64,000 nt of DNA from Salinibacterium sp. SWN248 (GTDB lineage Bacteria; Actinomycetota; Actinomycetes; Actinomycetales; Microbacteriaceae). This document shows, one piece after another, positions 25,932-35,083 of the stretch; position 1 is the stretch's first letter; every line of letters begins with the position of its first letter. The DNA lies in contig NZ_JADYWW010000001.1 in the NCBI RefSeq assembly GCF_015864575.1, positions 1,201,719-1,265,718 on the forward strand, read 5' to 3'. The position numbers and the translations under genes were made by a program. Below the pieces are notes generated by a model. It ran no database searches. It worked only from the letters and a program-made list of their open reading frames with translations, and had not been told where the DNA came from.

Positions 25932-26356
25932 GCGACATTTCGTCAACGCCTCAGCCGAACGAACCAACACCTCAGTCGAGCAGACGCAGGCCCATCTGGA
26001 ACCTCGTCAAATTCTTTGTCATCCCGCTCGCGATCATCGCGATAATCGGTGTGCTGACGACGCAAAAGCATGATGGTCGGGCCGAGATCATCGAGAACGG
26101 TCTTGTGACGCAGGCCGTGCCGACCGGCAACACTGTTGATGAGTCGAGCCGCTCTGGCCGCCACACGGTGCAACTCGTCAGGCTGGAGTTCAGCTACGAG
26201 GTCGATGGCACAACCTATACCGCTCTGGGCGACCTCAGCTACGAAGAAGAATCCTTCGATAAGGATGCCGCGCTCGCCGCAAATCCCACGGCCGAGGTTC
26301 ACTACGTCGAGGCCGACCCCGCCACGGCGATCGTGCTCGACACCGACTACCGCTAG
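25928..26356 (+). CDS. DUF3592-like single-pass membrane protein
   Basis: A 142-residue protein with a Pro/Ser-rich cytoplasmic N-terminus, one transmembrane helix (IWNLVKFFVIPLAIIAIIGV, about residues 23-42), and an outside domain with VRLEFSYEVDGTTYTA and VHYVEADPATAIVLD. These are the core motifs of DUF3592, in which the domain is often called a beta-strand-rich extracellular module. Function is unknown. It stands alone between the dehydrogenase and leuC. Confidence 0.75.
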   Translation: MSDISSTPQPNEPTPQSSRRRPIWNLVKFFVIPLAIIAIIGVLTTQKHDGRAEIIENGLVTQAVPTGNTVDESSRSGRHTVQLVRLEFSYEVDGTTYTALGDLSYEEESFDKDAALAANPTAEVHYVEADPATAIVLDTDYR

Positions 26357-26457
26357 GTGACCGCTAGTTCGCAGAATGCGGTTTGTCGCTCGGCGTAGAC
26401 TAGAGAGATTGAGCCGCGTATTTTGCGGTGCGATCGTCGATTCGAAAGAGGTGCGCT

Positions 26458-27918
26458 ATGGGCAAGACCCTGGCTGAAAAAGTGTGGGATGACCATCTGG
26501 TCGTCAAGGGTGCCGATGGCACTCCCGACCTCATTTACATCGACCTTCACCTTGTGCACGAAGTCACGAGCCCTCAAGCTTTTGATGGACTTCGGATGGC
26601 CGGCCGCCCCGTTCGCCGCCCCGATCTCACGATCGCAACCGAAGACCACAACACCCCGACTCTCGCGATCCATAAGCCGATCGCCGACCTCACGAGTCGC
26701 ACCCAAATTCAGACGCTGCGCAACAATGCCAAAGAGTTCGGCGTTCGACTGCACTCGCTCGGCGACATCGAGCAGGGCATCGTTCACGTGGTTGGCCCGC
26801 AGCTCGGCCTCACCATGCCCGGCATCACAGTGGTCTGTGGTGACTCTCACACGAGCACCCACGGCGCCTTCGGTGCGATGGCATTCGGTATCGGCACGAG
26901 TGAAGTCGAGCACGTGCTCGCGACTCAGACCTTGCCGCTCAAAGCTTTCAAGACGATGGCGATCACCGTGGAGGGCGAACTGCGCCCCGGCGTAACCGCG
27001 AAAGACATCATCCTTGCCGTCATCGCGCAGATCGGAACCGGCGGAGGCCAAGGCTACGTTCTCGAGTTCCGCGGCAGCGCCATCCGTTCCCTCTCCATGG
27101 AGGGTCGCATGACGATTTGCAACATGTCGATTGAGGCTGGCGCTCGCGCCGGCATGATCGCGCCAGACCAGATCACCTACGACTACCTCAAGGGCCGCCC
27201 GCACGCTCCTGAAGGTGCCGACTGGGATGCCGCCGTTGAGTACTGGAACACGCTCGCCACCGATGACGACGCCGTCTTCGATGCCGAAGTCTTCCTCGAC
27301 GCCAACACGCTCGAGCCCTTTGTCACCTGGGGAACCAACCCCGGTCAGGGTGTCTCGCTCAGCGACAACGTTCCTGTGCCCGCTGACATCGCCGACCCCA
27401 ACGAGCGTGCCTCCGCTGAGCGTGCCATCGAATACATGGCAATTGACGCCGGTATGGCGATGAAAGACATTGCCGTGGATGCCGTCTTCATGGGCTCCTG
27501 CACCAACAGCCGTATCGAAGATCTGCGCGCATTCGCGTCGATCATCAAGGGTCGCAAGAAGTCTGATCACGTGCGCGTCATGGTCGTTCCCGGGTCTGCC
27601 CGCGTCCGCATCGAAGCCGAAGCCGAAGGCATCGACAAGATCGTGGAAGAGTTCGGCGGCGAATGGCGCTTTGCGGGATGCTCAATGTGTCTCGGCATGA
27701 ACCCCGACCAGTTGGCTCCGGGAGAGCGTTGCGCTTCCACCAGTAATCGAAACTTCGAAGGCCGCCAAGGCAAGGGAGGGCGCACTCACCTCGTGTCGCC
27801 CCTCGTCGCCGCTGCCACCGCCATCCGTGGCACGCTCTCGAGCCCGTGGGATCTAGAGAACAGCCCGCTGCCCGAACAACTCGTGTCAGCCAGCACCACC
27901 GCAGAGGAGTCGCGCTAA
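26458..27918 (+). CDS. leuC: 3-isopropylmalate dehydratase large subunit
   Basis: LeuC of 486 residues, the normal length. It carries the [4Fe-4S] ligand Cys residues in [15 protein letters not shown] and GCSMCLGMN, plus [24 protein letters not shown]. With LeuD it isomerises 2-isopropylmalate to 3-isopropylmalate in leucine synthesis. The ATG at 26458 has GAAAGAGGTG in front. It is the first gene of a leuC-leuD-murA-plsC-gpsA-ddl string with overlaps or short gaps. Confidence 0.97.
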   Translation: MGKTLAEKVWDDHLVVKGADGTPDLIYIDLHLVHEVTSPQAFDGLRMAGRPVRRPDLTIATEDHNTPTLAIHKPIADLTSRTQIQTLRNNAKEFGVRLHSLGDIEQGIVHVVGPQLGLTMPGITVVCGDSHTSTHGAFGAMAFGIGTSEVEHVLATQTLPLKAFKTMAITVEGELRPGVTAKDIILAVIAQIGTGGGQGYVLEFRGSAIRSLSMEGRMTICNMSIEAGARAGMIAPDQITYDYLKGRPHAPEGADWDAAVEYWNTLATDDDAVFDAEVFLDANTLEPFVTWGTNPGQGVSLSDNVPVPADIADPNERASAERAIEYMAIDAGMAMKDIAVDAVFMGSCTNSRIEDLRAFASIIKGRKKSDHVRVMVVPGSARVRIEAEAEGIDKIVEEFGGEWRFAGCSMCLGMNPDQLAPGERCASTSNRNFEGRQGKGGRTHLVSPLVAAATAIRGTLSSPWDLENSPLPEQLVSASTTAEESR

Positions 27919-28514
27919 TGGACAAGATCACGACCATCCGCGGCAACGCTGTTCCGCTCAAGCGCAGCAACGTCGACACCGACCAGATCATCCCCGCTGA
28001 GTTTCTCAAGCGAGTCACCAAAACTGGCTTCGACGACGCACTCTTTTTTGGCTGGCGCCAGGACCCTGAATTCATTCTTAACCGCGAGCCATACAGCCAC
28101 GGCAAGATTCTCATCGCAGGCTCAGACTTCGGCACCGGCTCTAGCCGGGAGCACGCCGTGTGGGCGCTTCGCGACTTTGGCTTCCAAGCCGTTCTCAGCT
28201 CGCGCTTTGGTGACATTTTCCGCGGAAACTCAGGCAAGCAGGGGCTTCTCGCCGCACAGCTCGCCGAAGAAGATATCGAGACCTTGTGGGCGCTCGTTGA
28301 AGCCGACCCCGAACTCGAAATCACCGTCGATCTTGAGACCCGTTCGGTGACAGCCGGTTCAGCACAGTTCTCTTTCGAGATTGATGATTACACTAGGTGG
28401 CGTTTGCTCGAAGGGCTCGATGACATCGGTCTCACTCTGAGAAACGAATCAGATATCACGGAGTTCGAAGGGCACCGAGAAGCATGGCGCCCGACAACCT
28501 TGCCAGCGAAGTAG
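27918..28514 (+). CDS. leuD: 3-isopropylmalate dehydratase small subunit
   Basis: LeuD of 198 residues. Motifs include [34 protein letters not shown] and [17 protein letters not shown]. Its ATG shares a base with the leuC stop (TAATG), so the subunits are translationally coupled. It supplies the swivelling substrate-specificity domain of the aconitase-like enzyme. Confidence 0.97.
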   Translation: MDKITTIRGNAVPLKRSNVDTDQIIPAEFLKRVTKTGFDDALFFGWRQDPEFILNREPYSHGKILIAGSDFGTGSSREHAVWALRDFGFQAVLSSRFGDIFRGNSGKQGLLAAQLAEEDIETLWALVEADPELEITVDLETRSVTAGSAQFSFEIDDYTRWRLLEGLDDIGLTLRNESDITEFEGHREAWRPTTLPAK

Positions 28515-28522
28515 AGGTAACG

Positions 28523-29890
28523 ATGAATCCATTGGCTCAAGACGCAACAGCGGCAGCCAAGCGATCCGGACTGCATTCCAACCAAATCGTCATTAATGGT
28601 GGAAAGCCTCTTCGTGGACGCATTAATGTTCGCGGCGCGAAGAATCTCGCGACGAAAGCCATGGTGGCAGCCCTTCTCGCTGACACCCCGAGTGTGCTCA
28701 AGGATGTCCCGGCCATTAGCGACGTTGGCGTTGTTACCGGAATGCTCGAGGCCTACGGCGTCACTGTCACGGAGACGGGCGACGGCGAGCTGACCCTCGA
28801 CCCCAAGAACGTGCTCAAGGCACACTTCGCCAAGATTGATGCGCTCGCGGGCTCTAGCCGCATCCCGATCCTCTTCTGTGGACCGCTGCTGCACCGCCTC
28901 GGCGAAGCATTGATTCCCGACCTCGGTGGTTGCCGCATCGGTGACCGCCCTATCGACTTCCACTTGGATGCGCTGCGTGCCTTTGGTGCCGTCGTCGACA
29001 AGAGCTATGAAGGCATCCGTCTCACCGCTCCCGATGGCCTCCACGGCGCTGACATCGATCTGCCCTACCCGAGCGTGGGCGCAACCGAACAAGTGTTGCT
29101 TACCGCCGTCCTCGCCAAGGGTGTCACCGAGCTCAAGGGCGCGGCAATCGAGCCCGAGATCATGGATCTCATCGCTATCTTGCAAAAGATGGGCGCCATC
29201 ATCAACGTTGAGCCCAACCGCGTCATATTCATTGAGGGCGTCGAGAAGCTCAGCGGCTACAACCACCGCGCACTCTTCGACCGCAACGAGGCCGCAAGCT
29301 GGGCATCCGCTGCTCTGGCCACCGGCGGAGACATCTTCGTTGAGGGCGCGATGCAGCAAGAGCTCATGACCTTCTTGAACATCTTCCGCAAGGTGGGTGG
29401 CGCGTTCGATATTGCTGAAGACGGCATCCGCTTCTGGCATCCCGGTGGTGCGCTCAAGCCCGTTGTCATCGAAACTGATGTGCACCCTGGCTTTATGACG
29501 GACTGGCAGCAGCCCCTTATCGTTGCGCTCACTCAGGCGGAGGGCCGTTCCGTGGTTCACGAGACGGTGTACGAGAACCGTTTGGGCTTCACCGAGGCGC
29601 TCGTTGAGATGGGCGCGAATATCGAAGTTTTCGAAGCGGGAATTGAGTCGGTCAGCCGTCGCGTTCCTCGCCGCCCCCTGGAGCAAGCTGCCGTCATCAT
29701 TGGCCCGACAGCACTGCACGGTGCGGATGTTGAGATCCCTGACCTTCGCGGTGGTTTCAGCCATCTCATTGCAGCGTTGACCGCTGATGGTCAGTCGACA
29801 GTCAGCAACATCGGGATTATTGCGCGCGGCTATGAGCACTTCATCGACAAGCTTGAATCACTCGGTGCCGACTTCGTCTACGAAGGATAA
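28523..29890 (+). CDS. murA: UDP-N-acetylglucosamine 1-carboxyvinyltransferase
   Basis: A 455-residue enolpyruvyl transferase for the first committed step of peptidoglycan synthesis. Substrate-binding GAKNLATKA stands for the usual KNAAL-type region. The catalytic loop is LGGCRIGDRP with Cys137 in the place of E. coli Cys115, so fosfomycin could alkylate it, unlike the Asp-containing mycobacterial enzyme. The ATG at 28523 is chosen over one at 28484 inside leuD because AGAGGTAACG precedes it. It is cotranscribed with leuCD and lipid genes. Confidence 0.95.
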   Translation: MNPLAQDATAAAKRSGLHSNQIVINGGKPLRGRINVRGAKNLATKAMVAALLADTPSVLKDVPAISDVGVVTGMLEAYGVTVTETGDGELTLDPKNVLKAHFAKIDALAGSSRIPILFCGPLLHRLGEALIPDLGGCRIGDRPIDFHLDALRAFGAVVDKSYEGIRLTAPDGLHGADIDLPYPSVGATEQVLLTAVLAKGVTELKGAAIEPEIMDLIAILQKMGAIINVEPNRVIFIEGVEKLSGYNHRALFDRNEAASWASAALATGGDIFVEGAMQQELMTFLNIFRKVGGAFDIAEDGIRFWHPGGALKPVVIETDVHPGFMTDWQQPLIVALTQAEGRSVVHETVYENRLGFTEALVEMGANIEVFEAGIESVSRRVPRRPLEQAAVIIGPTALHGADVEIPDLRGGFSHLIAALTADGQSTVSNIGIIARGYEHFIDKLESLGADFVYEG

Positions 29891-29897
29891 GTCGCCG

Positions 29898-30668
29898 GTG
29901 TCATCTGGCTCTAATGGCCCCCGACGCGTTAAGTCAGAGAAGACTGCCGCGTTCCGCGTGCTCGCATTCTTGTTGCTTCCCACGATGACCGTCTTGGCGA
30001 AATTTAAGTTGCATGACTCGCACAATGTGCCCGCCGAAGGTGCCTTTGTGATCTCACCCAATCACTACAGCAACATCGATCCTGTCGTGATCGGTGTTGC
30101 CATGTGGAAGGTGGGGCGGATGCCGCGCTACATGGCAAAAGCATCGCTGTTCAAAGTTCCCGTTGCTGGTTGGCTGTTGAGAAAGTCGGGCCAAGTGCCC
30201 GTCGAACGCTCCCCGCGCGGGCGCCAGAGTGGTGATCCGCTTAAGGCTGCCCGTCAGATTGCCGATCAGGGGCTTGCTGTTGTGGTGTATCCGGAAGGGT
30301 CGCTTACACGCGAGCCCGATATGTGGCCCATGCGCGGAAAGTATGGCGCTGTTCGCACGGCGCTCGAGGCCGGCATCCCGTTGATTCCGGCGGCGAGCTG
30401 GGGCGCCCAAGAAATTCTGCCGCGCTACTCGAAACGTATTAGTGTTTTTCCTCGAAAGACAGTTCACATTCGTTTCGGTGAACCTCTGGATTTGTCTGAG
30501 TATGAAGGCAGACATTTGGATTCGCGTTTGCTCGCTGAAGTAACGGAGAAACTCATGACCGCCATCACGTCGCTGCTCGAAGAAATTCGGGGAGAAACTG
30601 CCCCTGCGGTGCGGTACAACCCGGCAGAGCACGGTCAGAGTGAGACCGGCCGATTCGAGAGCAAGTAA
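29898..30668 (+). CDS. plsC: 1-acyl-sn-glycerol-3-phosphate acyltransferase
   Basis: A 256-residue lysophosphatidate acyltransferase family protein. It has the catalytic SPNHYSNIDPV (H-x4-D), a GQVPVERSPRG motif, and the glycerol-phosphate binding VVYPEGSLTRE. A single hydrophobic segment lies before the catalytic motif. GTG at 29898 is favoured over a start inside murA. It makes phosphatidic acid at the membrane, next to gpsA which makes the glycerol-3-phosphate precursor. Confidence 0.92.
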   Translation: MSSGSNGPRRVKSEKTAAFRVLAFLLLPTMTVLAKFKLHDSHNVPAEGAFVISPNHYSNIDPVVIGVAMWKVGRMPRYMAKASLFKVPVAGWLLRKSGQVPVERSPRGRQSGDPLKAARQIADQGLAVVVYPEGSLTREPDMWPMRGKYGAVRTALEAGIPLIPAASWGAQEILPRYSKRISVFPRKTVHIRFGEPLDLSEYEGRHLDSRLLAEVTEKLMTAITSLLEEIRGETAPAVRYNPAEHGQSETGRFESK

Positions 30669-30669
30669 C

Positions 30670-31701
30670 GTGCTGAGCGGAAGCGCTGGAGCGCCAGAAA
30701 CTCCTCGTCGCGTCGCCGTCCTCGGCGCGGGCTCTTGGGGAACCACCTTTTCGAAGATCTTGGCCGATGGTGGCAACGATGTTGCGCTCTGGGCTCGACG
30801 GCCTGAACTGGCACGCGAAATCTCGCAGTCCAAGCGCAACAGCGATTATCTGCCCGGCATCAACCTCCCGCGCTCGTTGTGGGCCAGCGACAAACTCCCT
30901 GAAGTTTTGGATGGCGCTGAGCAGGTCTATCTCTCGGTTCCGGCACAGTCGTTGCGCGAGAACCTGCGCATCGTTCGCGAACTGATCCCGGAGAACGCCA
31001 TCATTGTCTCGCTCATGAAGGGTGTCGAAAAGGGCACCGGAGCGCGGATGAGCGAAGTGATTCTGCAAGAACTCGGCGTCGATCCGAATCGTGTTGCCGT
31101 GGCATCCGGCCCCAATCTGGCGCTGGAAATTGCCAAAGAGCAGCCGACTGCAGCGGTTATGAGCAGCGCAAGTCTCGAGACCGCTACTGCCGTTGCGGTT
31201 ACGGCGCGCAACCGTTATTTCCGTTCGTTCGTGAACACCGATGTCATCGGTACCGAGTTCGGCGGAGTGCTCAAGAACCTCATCGCTGTTGCGATCGGAA
31301 TCGTGGACGGTGTCGGTTATGGCGAGAACACCAAGGCGTCGATCATCACTCGGGGACTTGCCGAAATGACTGACTTCTCGGTCGCCTTCGGTGCCCGACC
31401 AGAAACCCTCGCCGGGCTTGCCGGTCTCGGCGACCTCATCGCCACGTGTGAGTCCTCGCTGTCGCGCAACAACACTGCCGGCCGTCTTCTTGGTCAGGGT
31501 TACAGCTTCTCTGAAGTAATCAAGCAGATGAACCAGACCGCTGAAGGCCTGTCGTCTGTTGCCCCCATCCTTGAACTTGCGCTCTCCAAGGGCGTGGATA
31601 TGCCTATCGCAAGCCAGGTAGCTGAAGTGTTGGCGGGAACCCTCGCCCCGCGCGATATCGCCCCACATTTGACCACAGACGATCTTCCTCAGGGGGAGTA
31701 A
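30670..31701 (+). CDS. gpsA: Glycerol-3-phosphate dehydrogenase [NAD(P)+]
   Basis: A 343-residue NAD(P)-dependent enzyme that reduces dihydroxyacetone phosphate to glycerol-3-phosphate. It has the Rossmann VAVLGAGSWGTTFSKILADG, the LMKGVEKGTG and catalytic-Lys region EFGGVLKNLIAVAIGI, and GLAGLGDLIATCESSLSRN. GTG at 30670 lies one base after the plsC stop. It starts the phospholipid route used by the adjacent acyltransferase. Confidence 0.96.
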   Translation: MLSGSAGAPETPRRVAVLGAGSWGTTFSKILADGGNDVALWARRPELAREISQSKRNSDYLPGINLPRSLWASDKLPEVLDGAEQVYLSVPAQSLRENLRIVRELIPENAIIVSLMKGVEKGTGARMSEVILQELGVDPNRVAVASGPNLALEIAKEQPTAAVMSSASLETATAVAVTARNRYFRSFVNTDVIGTEFGGVLKNLIAVAIGIVDGVGYGENTKASIITRGLAEMTDFSVAFGARPETLAGLAGLGDLIATCESSLSRNNTAGRLLGQGYSFSEVIKQMNQTAEGLSSVAPILELALSKGVDMPIASQVAEVLAGTLAPRDIAPHLTTDDLPQGE

Positions 31702-31704
31702 ACG

Positions 31705-32805
31705 ATGACGGCCCAGCCCACAACAACCGTGGTTTTGCTGTTCGGCGGTCGTTCTTCGGAACACAGCATCAGCTGCGCGACTGCCGGCGGCGTTCTTTCG
31801 GCGATCGACCGCGACAAGTACACGGTCATCCCGGTCGGCATTACGCACGAGGGTGCGTTCACGCTCCAGCCTGACGATGCAGACGCCTTCCGGCTCAACG
31901 CTGAGGCAATGCCCGAGGTGCTCGACAACGGCACGCGCGTGCACTGGCCCGAATCTGCAGCCTCTCGGGAGATGACAGTCACGGATGCCGACGGCACCAC
32001 TCGTAGCCTCGGTGACGTTGATGTGGTGTTCCCTATCCTTCACGGCCCGTTCGGCGAAGACGGAACGGTGCAGGGGCTCATCGAGCTCACTGGTCTGCCG
32101 TATGTGGGGAACGGCGTGCTTGCGTCGGCAATGGGCATGAATAAGCACTTCACGAAGCTCGCACTCGAGGCGGCCGGCGTCGCTGTTGCCCCGTGGGTGA
32201 CGGTGTCGGCGCAGCAGTGGCAACGCACTCCGGATGTCTGGCGCAAGCGCGCATCCAGTCTTGGGTTTCCTGTCTTTGTGAAGCCTGCCCGCGCAGGGTC
32301 CTCGGTCGGAGTGACCAAGGTCTCGAGCACCGAAGAGTTGGATGCTGCTTTCGCGACAGCGTTTGCCGAAGACTCGACAGCGCTTGTTGAACAGGCGATG
32401 ACGGGCCGCGAGATTGAATGCGGCGTGCTGTCGGGCCGCGACGGTGGCGAAACTCGCGTGAGTGTCGCCGGTGAGATCGTGGTCACCGGTCGCGACTTCT
32501 ACGACTTCGATGCCAAGTATCTCGACGTTTCTGCCGCCGAACTGATTTGCCCAGCACCTCTGCGGGATGGCGAACTGTGGCAAATGCAGCGCACCGCTGC
32601 GCGCGCGTTCGAGTCCATCGGGGGAGCAGGCCTTGCCAGGGTCGACTTCTTCTTTGACGGCACCGAATTTGTGGTCAACGAAATCAATACCCTGCCGGGC
32701 TTCACGCCGATCTCGATGTTCCCCAAGTGCTGGGCTGCAAGCGGCATGAGTTACCCCGAGCTGATCGACGAACTCATCGAACTCGGGCTAGAAACCGTTC
32801 GCTAG
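31705..32805 (+). CDS. ddl: D-alanine--D-alanine ligase
   Basis: A 366-residue ATP-grasp ligase. It has the N-terminal VVLLFGGRSSEHSISCATA, the ILHGPFGEDGTVQGL loop, the FVKPARAGSSVGVTKV ATP-binding segment and the C-terminal VNEINTLPGFTPISMFPK with metal-binding Glu and Asn. It supplies D-Ala-D-Ala for peptidoglycan. It starts three bases after gpsA and ends the six-gene cluster. Confidence 0.97.
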   Translation: MTAQPTTTVVLLFGGRSSEHSISCATAGGVLSAIDRDKYTVIPVGITHEGAFTLQPDDADAFRLNAEAMPEVLDNGTRVHWPESAASREMTVTDADGTTRSLGDVDVVFPILHGPFGEDGTVQGLIELTGLPYVGNGVLASAMGMNKHFTKLALEAAGVAVAPWVTVSAQQWQRTPDVWRKRASSLGFPVFVKPARAGSSVGVTKVSSTEELDAAFATAFAEDSTALVEQAMTGREIECGVLSGRDGGETRVSVAGEIVVTGRDFYDFDAKYLDVSAAELICPAPLRDGELWQMQRTAARAFESIGGAGLARVDFFFDGTEFVVNEINTLPGFTPISMFPKCWAASGMSYPELIDELIELGLETVR

Positions 32806-32811
32806 GGCGAG

Positions 32812-33363
32812 CTATTCGGATTCGTCGTCGCCGGAATCGGCGGTGTCGTCGGGAGCGGGAGTGTCAGACAGGCCGACGCAGAAGCGGTCGGCGGGCACCT
32901 GACTTACGGCGCCGGCGAGCTGACTGAGGGCGTCGAAGCCAGAGACCTCGTCGCCATCGATATCGGGGTCACCGTCGCTATCGATGATGACCTGCACAGC
33001 AGGATCGCGACCGTACGACGTGAATACATAGTTGGGGGCGTCGCTGTCGTCTCGCAGCCAGTCAATTCCATCTTCTGGCGCAGTGACACACGCGAGTTCC
33101 GCAGTCGGATCAGGCACAGCCACGCCACAACGCAGCAGAATGTTTGCCGGTGTGCCCCACGCTCCCGTGCCCTGAGCATTGGTTTCGCGCTTGTCGAGAC
33201 CCGCGACAGTGTCGGGGAGGCGCACAATCACGTCGGCACAGGTGGGGTTAGCGGCGTCATCCGCCGGTTCGAGTGGAACGATTGCCGCGCATCCGCCCAG
33301 CGTTGCTAGCAAAGGAATCATCGCAAGCATGGCGATTATGGGGGTGCGGGTCGTCGTTCTCAT
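32812..33363 (-). CDS. DUF3515 family lipoprotein
   Basis: A 183-residue secreted lipoprotein with a signal ending ATLGGC. The body shows the DUF3515 pattern: CADVIVRLPDTVAGLDKRET, then TGAWGTPANILLRCGV, and a C-terminal FCVGL, with three conserved Cys. The acidic tail is rich in Asp. DUF3515 genes are frequently found next to thiL or ddl in actinobacteria. Function is unknown. A TAGCCT box ends seven bases before the ATG. Confidence 0.85.
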   Translation of the reverse strand: MRTTTRTPIIAMLAMIPLLATLGGCAAIVPLEPADDAANPTCADVIVRLPDTVAGLDKRETNAQGTGAWGTPANILLRCGVAVPDPTAELACVTAPEDGIDWLRDDSDAPNYVFTSYGRDPAVQVIIDSDGDPDIDGDEVSGFDALSQLAGAVSQVPADRFCVGLSDTPAPDDTADSGDDESE

Positions 33364-33370
33364 CGCCTTC

Positions 33371-33380
33371 AGGCTACCGT
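33371..33380. promoter_or_regulatory. Interlocked divergent -10 boxes of DUF3515 gene and thiL
   Basis: The two starts are only 23 bases apart. TAGCCT for the minus gene covers 33371-33376 and TACCGT for thiL covers 33375-33380. They share two bases. Each ends seven and six bases before its ATG, so both messages would be leaderless and the polymerases would exclude one another. Confidence 0.5.
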
Positions 33381-33386
33381 GAGAAT

Positions 33387-34379
33387 ATGACGATTGACCG
33401 CGCGAGCGAGACCCTTGACACTCTCGGCGGCGTGGGCGAGCTTGCCGCGCTCAAGCGCATCTTTCCGCGACTGCCTTCTGCTGAGGCGGAGCTTCTCGGC
33501 CCGGGCGATGACTCTGCCGTGTTGGCAACGCCAGACAAGCGTGTCGTGATCACGACGGACATGATGATTCATGGCCCAGACTTTCGGCTTGCGTGGTCGT
33601 CTCCGTACGATCTCGGCTGGAAAGCTGCGGCCACAAATTTGTCGGATGTCGCAGCGATGGGGGCGGTTCCCACCGGCCTCGTCGTCGCGATTGCGGCACC
33701 CAACGACACCCCCGTCTCGGCGCTCGAAGCAATCGCTGATGGTCTGCGCGAAGGCTGCGAAACGCTCGCTCCTGGTAGCGGAGTGATCGGCGGCGACCTT
33801 TCGGTCTCGACAGTGCTCACGATTGTCATCACAGCGTTTGGCGATCTCGAAGGGCGCGCCCCGGTTCTGCGTTCCGGTGCCCAAGCTGGCGACGTGATCG
33901 CCGTCTCAGGCACGCTCGGTCTCGCCGCTGAGGGCCTCCGCCTCCTCTTCACCGCGGGCGTCGTTGATGGCGAACCGGATGCCGCAGCGGCCGCCGCGCT
34001 CGCGACAACGCATCCCGACGCCATCGCCGCCCAACTCAGGCCAGCGCCCCCGATCGCGGACGGCAAAGCCGCCGCTCTCGGCGGAGCCACGGCCATGCTC
34101 GACCTGAGCGACGGGCTCGCGATTGATGCCCGCCGCGTTGCCACCGCCAGTGGCGTTGGGCTTGATCTGTCATCCGAAGCGGTGGGTGGTCGCGCGCAGC
34201 TCGATGGTGGCGAAGACCATTCGTTGCTCGCGACTTTTCCCGAGTCAGCGACCTTGCCAGCAGGATTCCGCGCGATTGGTCGCGTCGTAGAGGGCGAGGG
34301 CGTGCTTGTTGATGGCGTCGCGTACACCGAACGTGGTGGCTGGGACCCCTATGCGGGCTGGGACGGTGCCGTCGGCTGA
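33387..34379 (+). CDS. thiL: Thiamine-monophosphate kinase
   Basis: A 330-residue AIR-synthase-fold kinase that phosphorylates thiamine phosphate to thiamine diphosphate. Motifs are LGPGDDSAVLATPD, VITTDMMIHGPDFRL, AATNLSDVAAMGAVP and DLSDGLAIDARR. The ATG at 33387 follows a TACCGT -10 by six bases. It is near the expected N-terminus ahead of GGVGELAALKRI. It ends 20 bases before convergent rsmD. Confidence 0.95.
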   Translation: MTIDRASETLDTLGGVGELAALKRIFPRLPSAEAELLGPGDDSAVLATPDKRVVITTDMMIHGPDFRLAWSSPYDLGWKAAATNLSDVAAMGAVPTGLVVAIAAPNDTPVSALEAIADGLREGCETLAPGSGVIGGDLSVSTVLTIVITAFGDLEGRAPVLRSGAQAGDVIAVSGTLGLAAEGLRLLFTAGVVDGEPDAAAAAALATTHPDAIAAQLRPAPPIADGKAAALGGATAMLDLSDGLAIDARRVATASGVGLDLSSEAVGGRAQLDGGEDHSLLATFPESATLPAGFRAIGRVVEGEGVLVDGVAYTERGGWDPYAGWDGAVG

Positions 34380-34398
34380 TCGCCGAAGTGCCGGCAGG

Positions 34399-34971
34399 CT
34401 ATGCCTCGGTCGGCTGTACCCAGTAGAGCGAGGTGTCGCCGTAGTCTTTGCGACGGTCGAGTTCGAGCCCAGCAGGCCATTCCGGTTCGGGGTCGCGCGA
34501 GCTGCGTTCTACGACGACCAGTGCGTCGGGACTGAGCTGCGTGGCGAGCAGTTCGAGCGCTACGAGCAGTTCACCGTTGCCGAGTTCGTACGGCGGGTCA
34601 ATAAACACAAGATCCCACTGATCGCCGGATGTCTCCAAGAAGGTGTGAACGGCGCGAGCGGCGGTAAGAATGATCGGCTTTGAGCCGCGCGGTGCCTTTG
34701 CCGCGATGAGGGTCGCGTTCTTGCGGCAGGTGGCAGCGGCTCGCGCATTGTTCTCTACGAGGGTGACGTGGGGTGCACCGCGCGAGGCTGATTCGAGCCC
34801 GAGCGCTCCGGTGCCGGCGTAGAGGTCGAGCACGCGGGCGCCTTCGATGGCGTCTCGGGCTTCGAGCGCGGAGAAGATAGCTTCGCGCAGGCGGTCGCTT
34901 GTGGGGCGAGTGCCCGCGCTCGGTACGGCGATGGTGAGGGAGCCGGCATACCCGGCGATTATGCGTGTCAT
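34399..34971 (-). CDS. rsmD: 16S rRNA (guanine(966)-N(2))-methyltransferase
   Basis: A 190-residue SAM-dependent methylase. The N-terminal TRIIAGYAGSLTIAVP is typical of RsmD, followed by DRLREAIFSALEAR, motif I VLDLYAGTGALGLESASRG, and the catalytic FIDPPYELG. It methylates G966 of 16S rRNA. It is divergent from recG, with which it usually forms an operon together with coaD in other bacteria. Confidence 0.95.
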   Translation of the reverse strand: MTRIIAGYAGSLTIAVPSAGTRPTSDRLREAIFSALEARDAIEGARVLDLYAGTGALGLESASRGAPHVTLVENNARAAATCRKNATLIAAKAPRGSKPIILTAARAVHTFLETSGDQWDLVFIDPPYELGNGELLVALELLATQLSPDALVVVERSSRDPEPEWPAGLELDRRKDYGDTSLYWVQPTEA

Positions 34972-34980
34972 AGCGTGTCG

Positions 34981-35077
34981 AGCCTAGCCGGGGTGAGCGG
35001 GCGGGCGCACGGGGCTCGCGTGGTGGCGGGTGGACGAGCCCGCGGGCGGGGTAAACGCCAGTGGTCCCCGGTACTCT
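34981..35077. promoter_or_regulatory. Divergent -10 boxes of rsmD and recG
   Basis: TAGGCT for rsmD lies at 34981-34986, nine bases before its ATG. TACTCT for recG is at 35072-35077 and ends six bases before the GTG. Neither gene has a clear Shine-Dalgarno. Confidence 0.45.
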
Positions 35078-35083
35078 TCTAGG

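Noticed and set aside
28388-29839. A 483-codon frame antisense to murA
   Set aside because: Shadow of murA; no start signal and no domain.
30565-32583. A 672-codon open frame antisense to gpsA and ddl
   Set aside because: Both genes on the plus strand are certain. The antisense product is Arg/His-rich without recognised domains.
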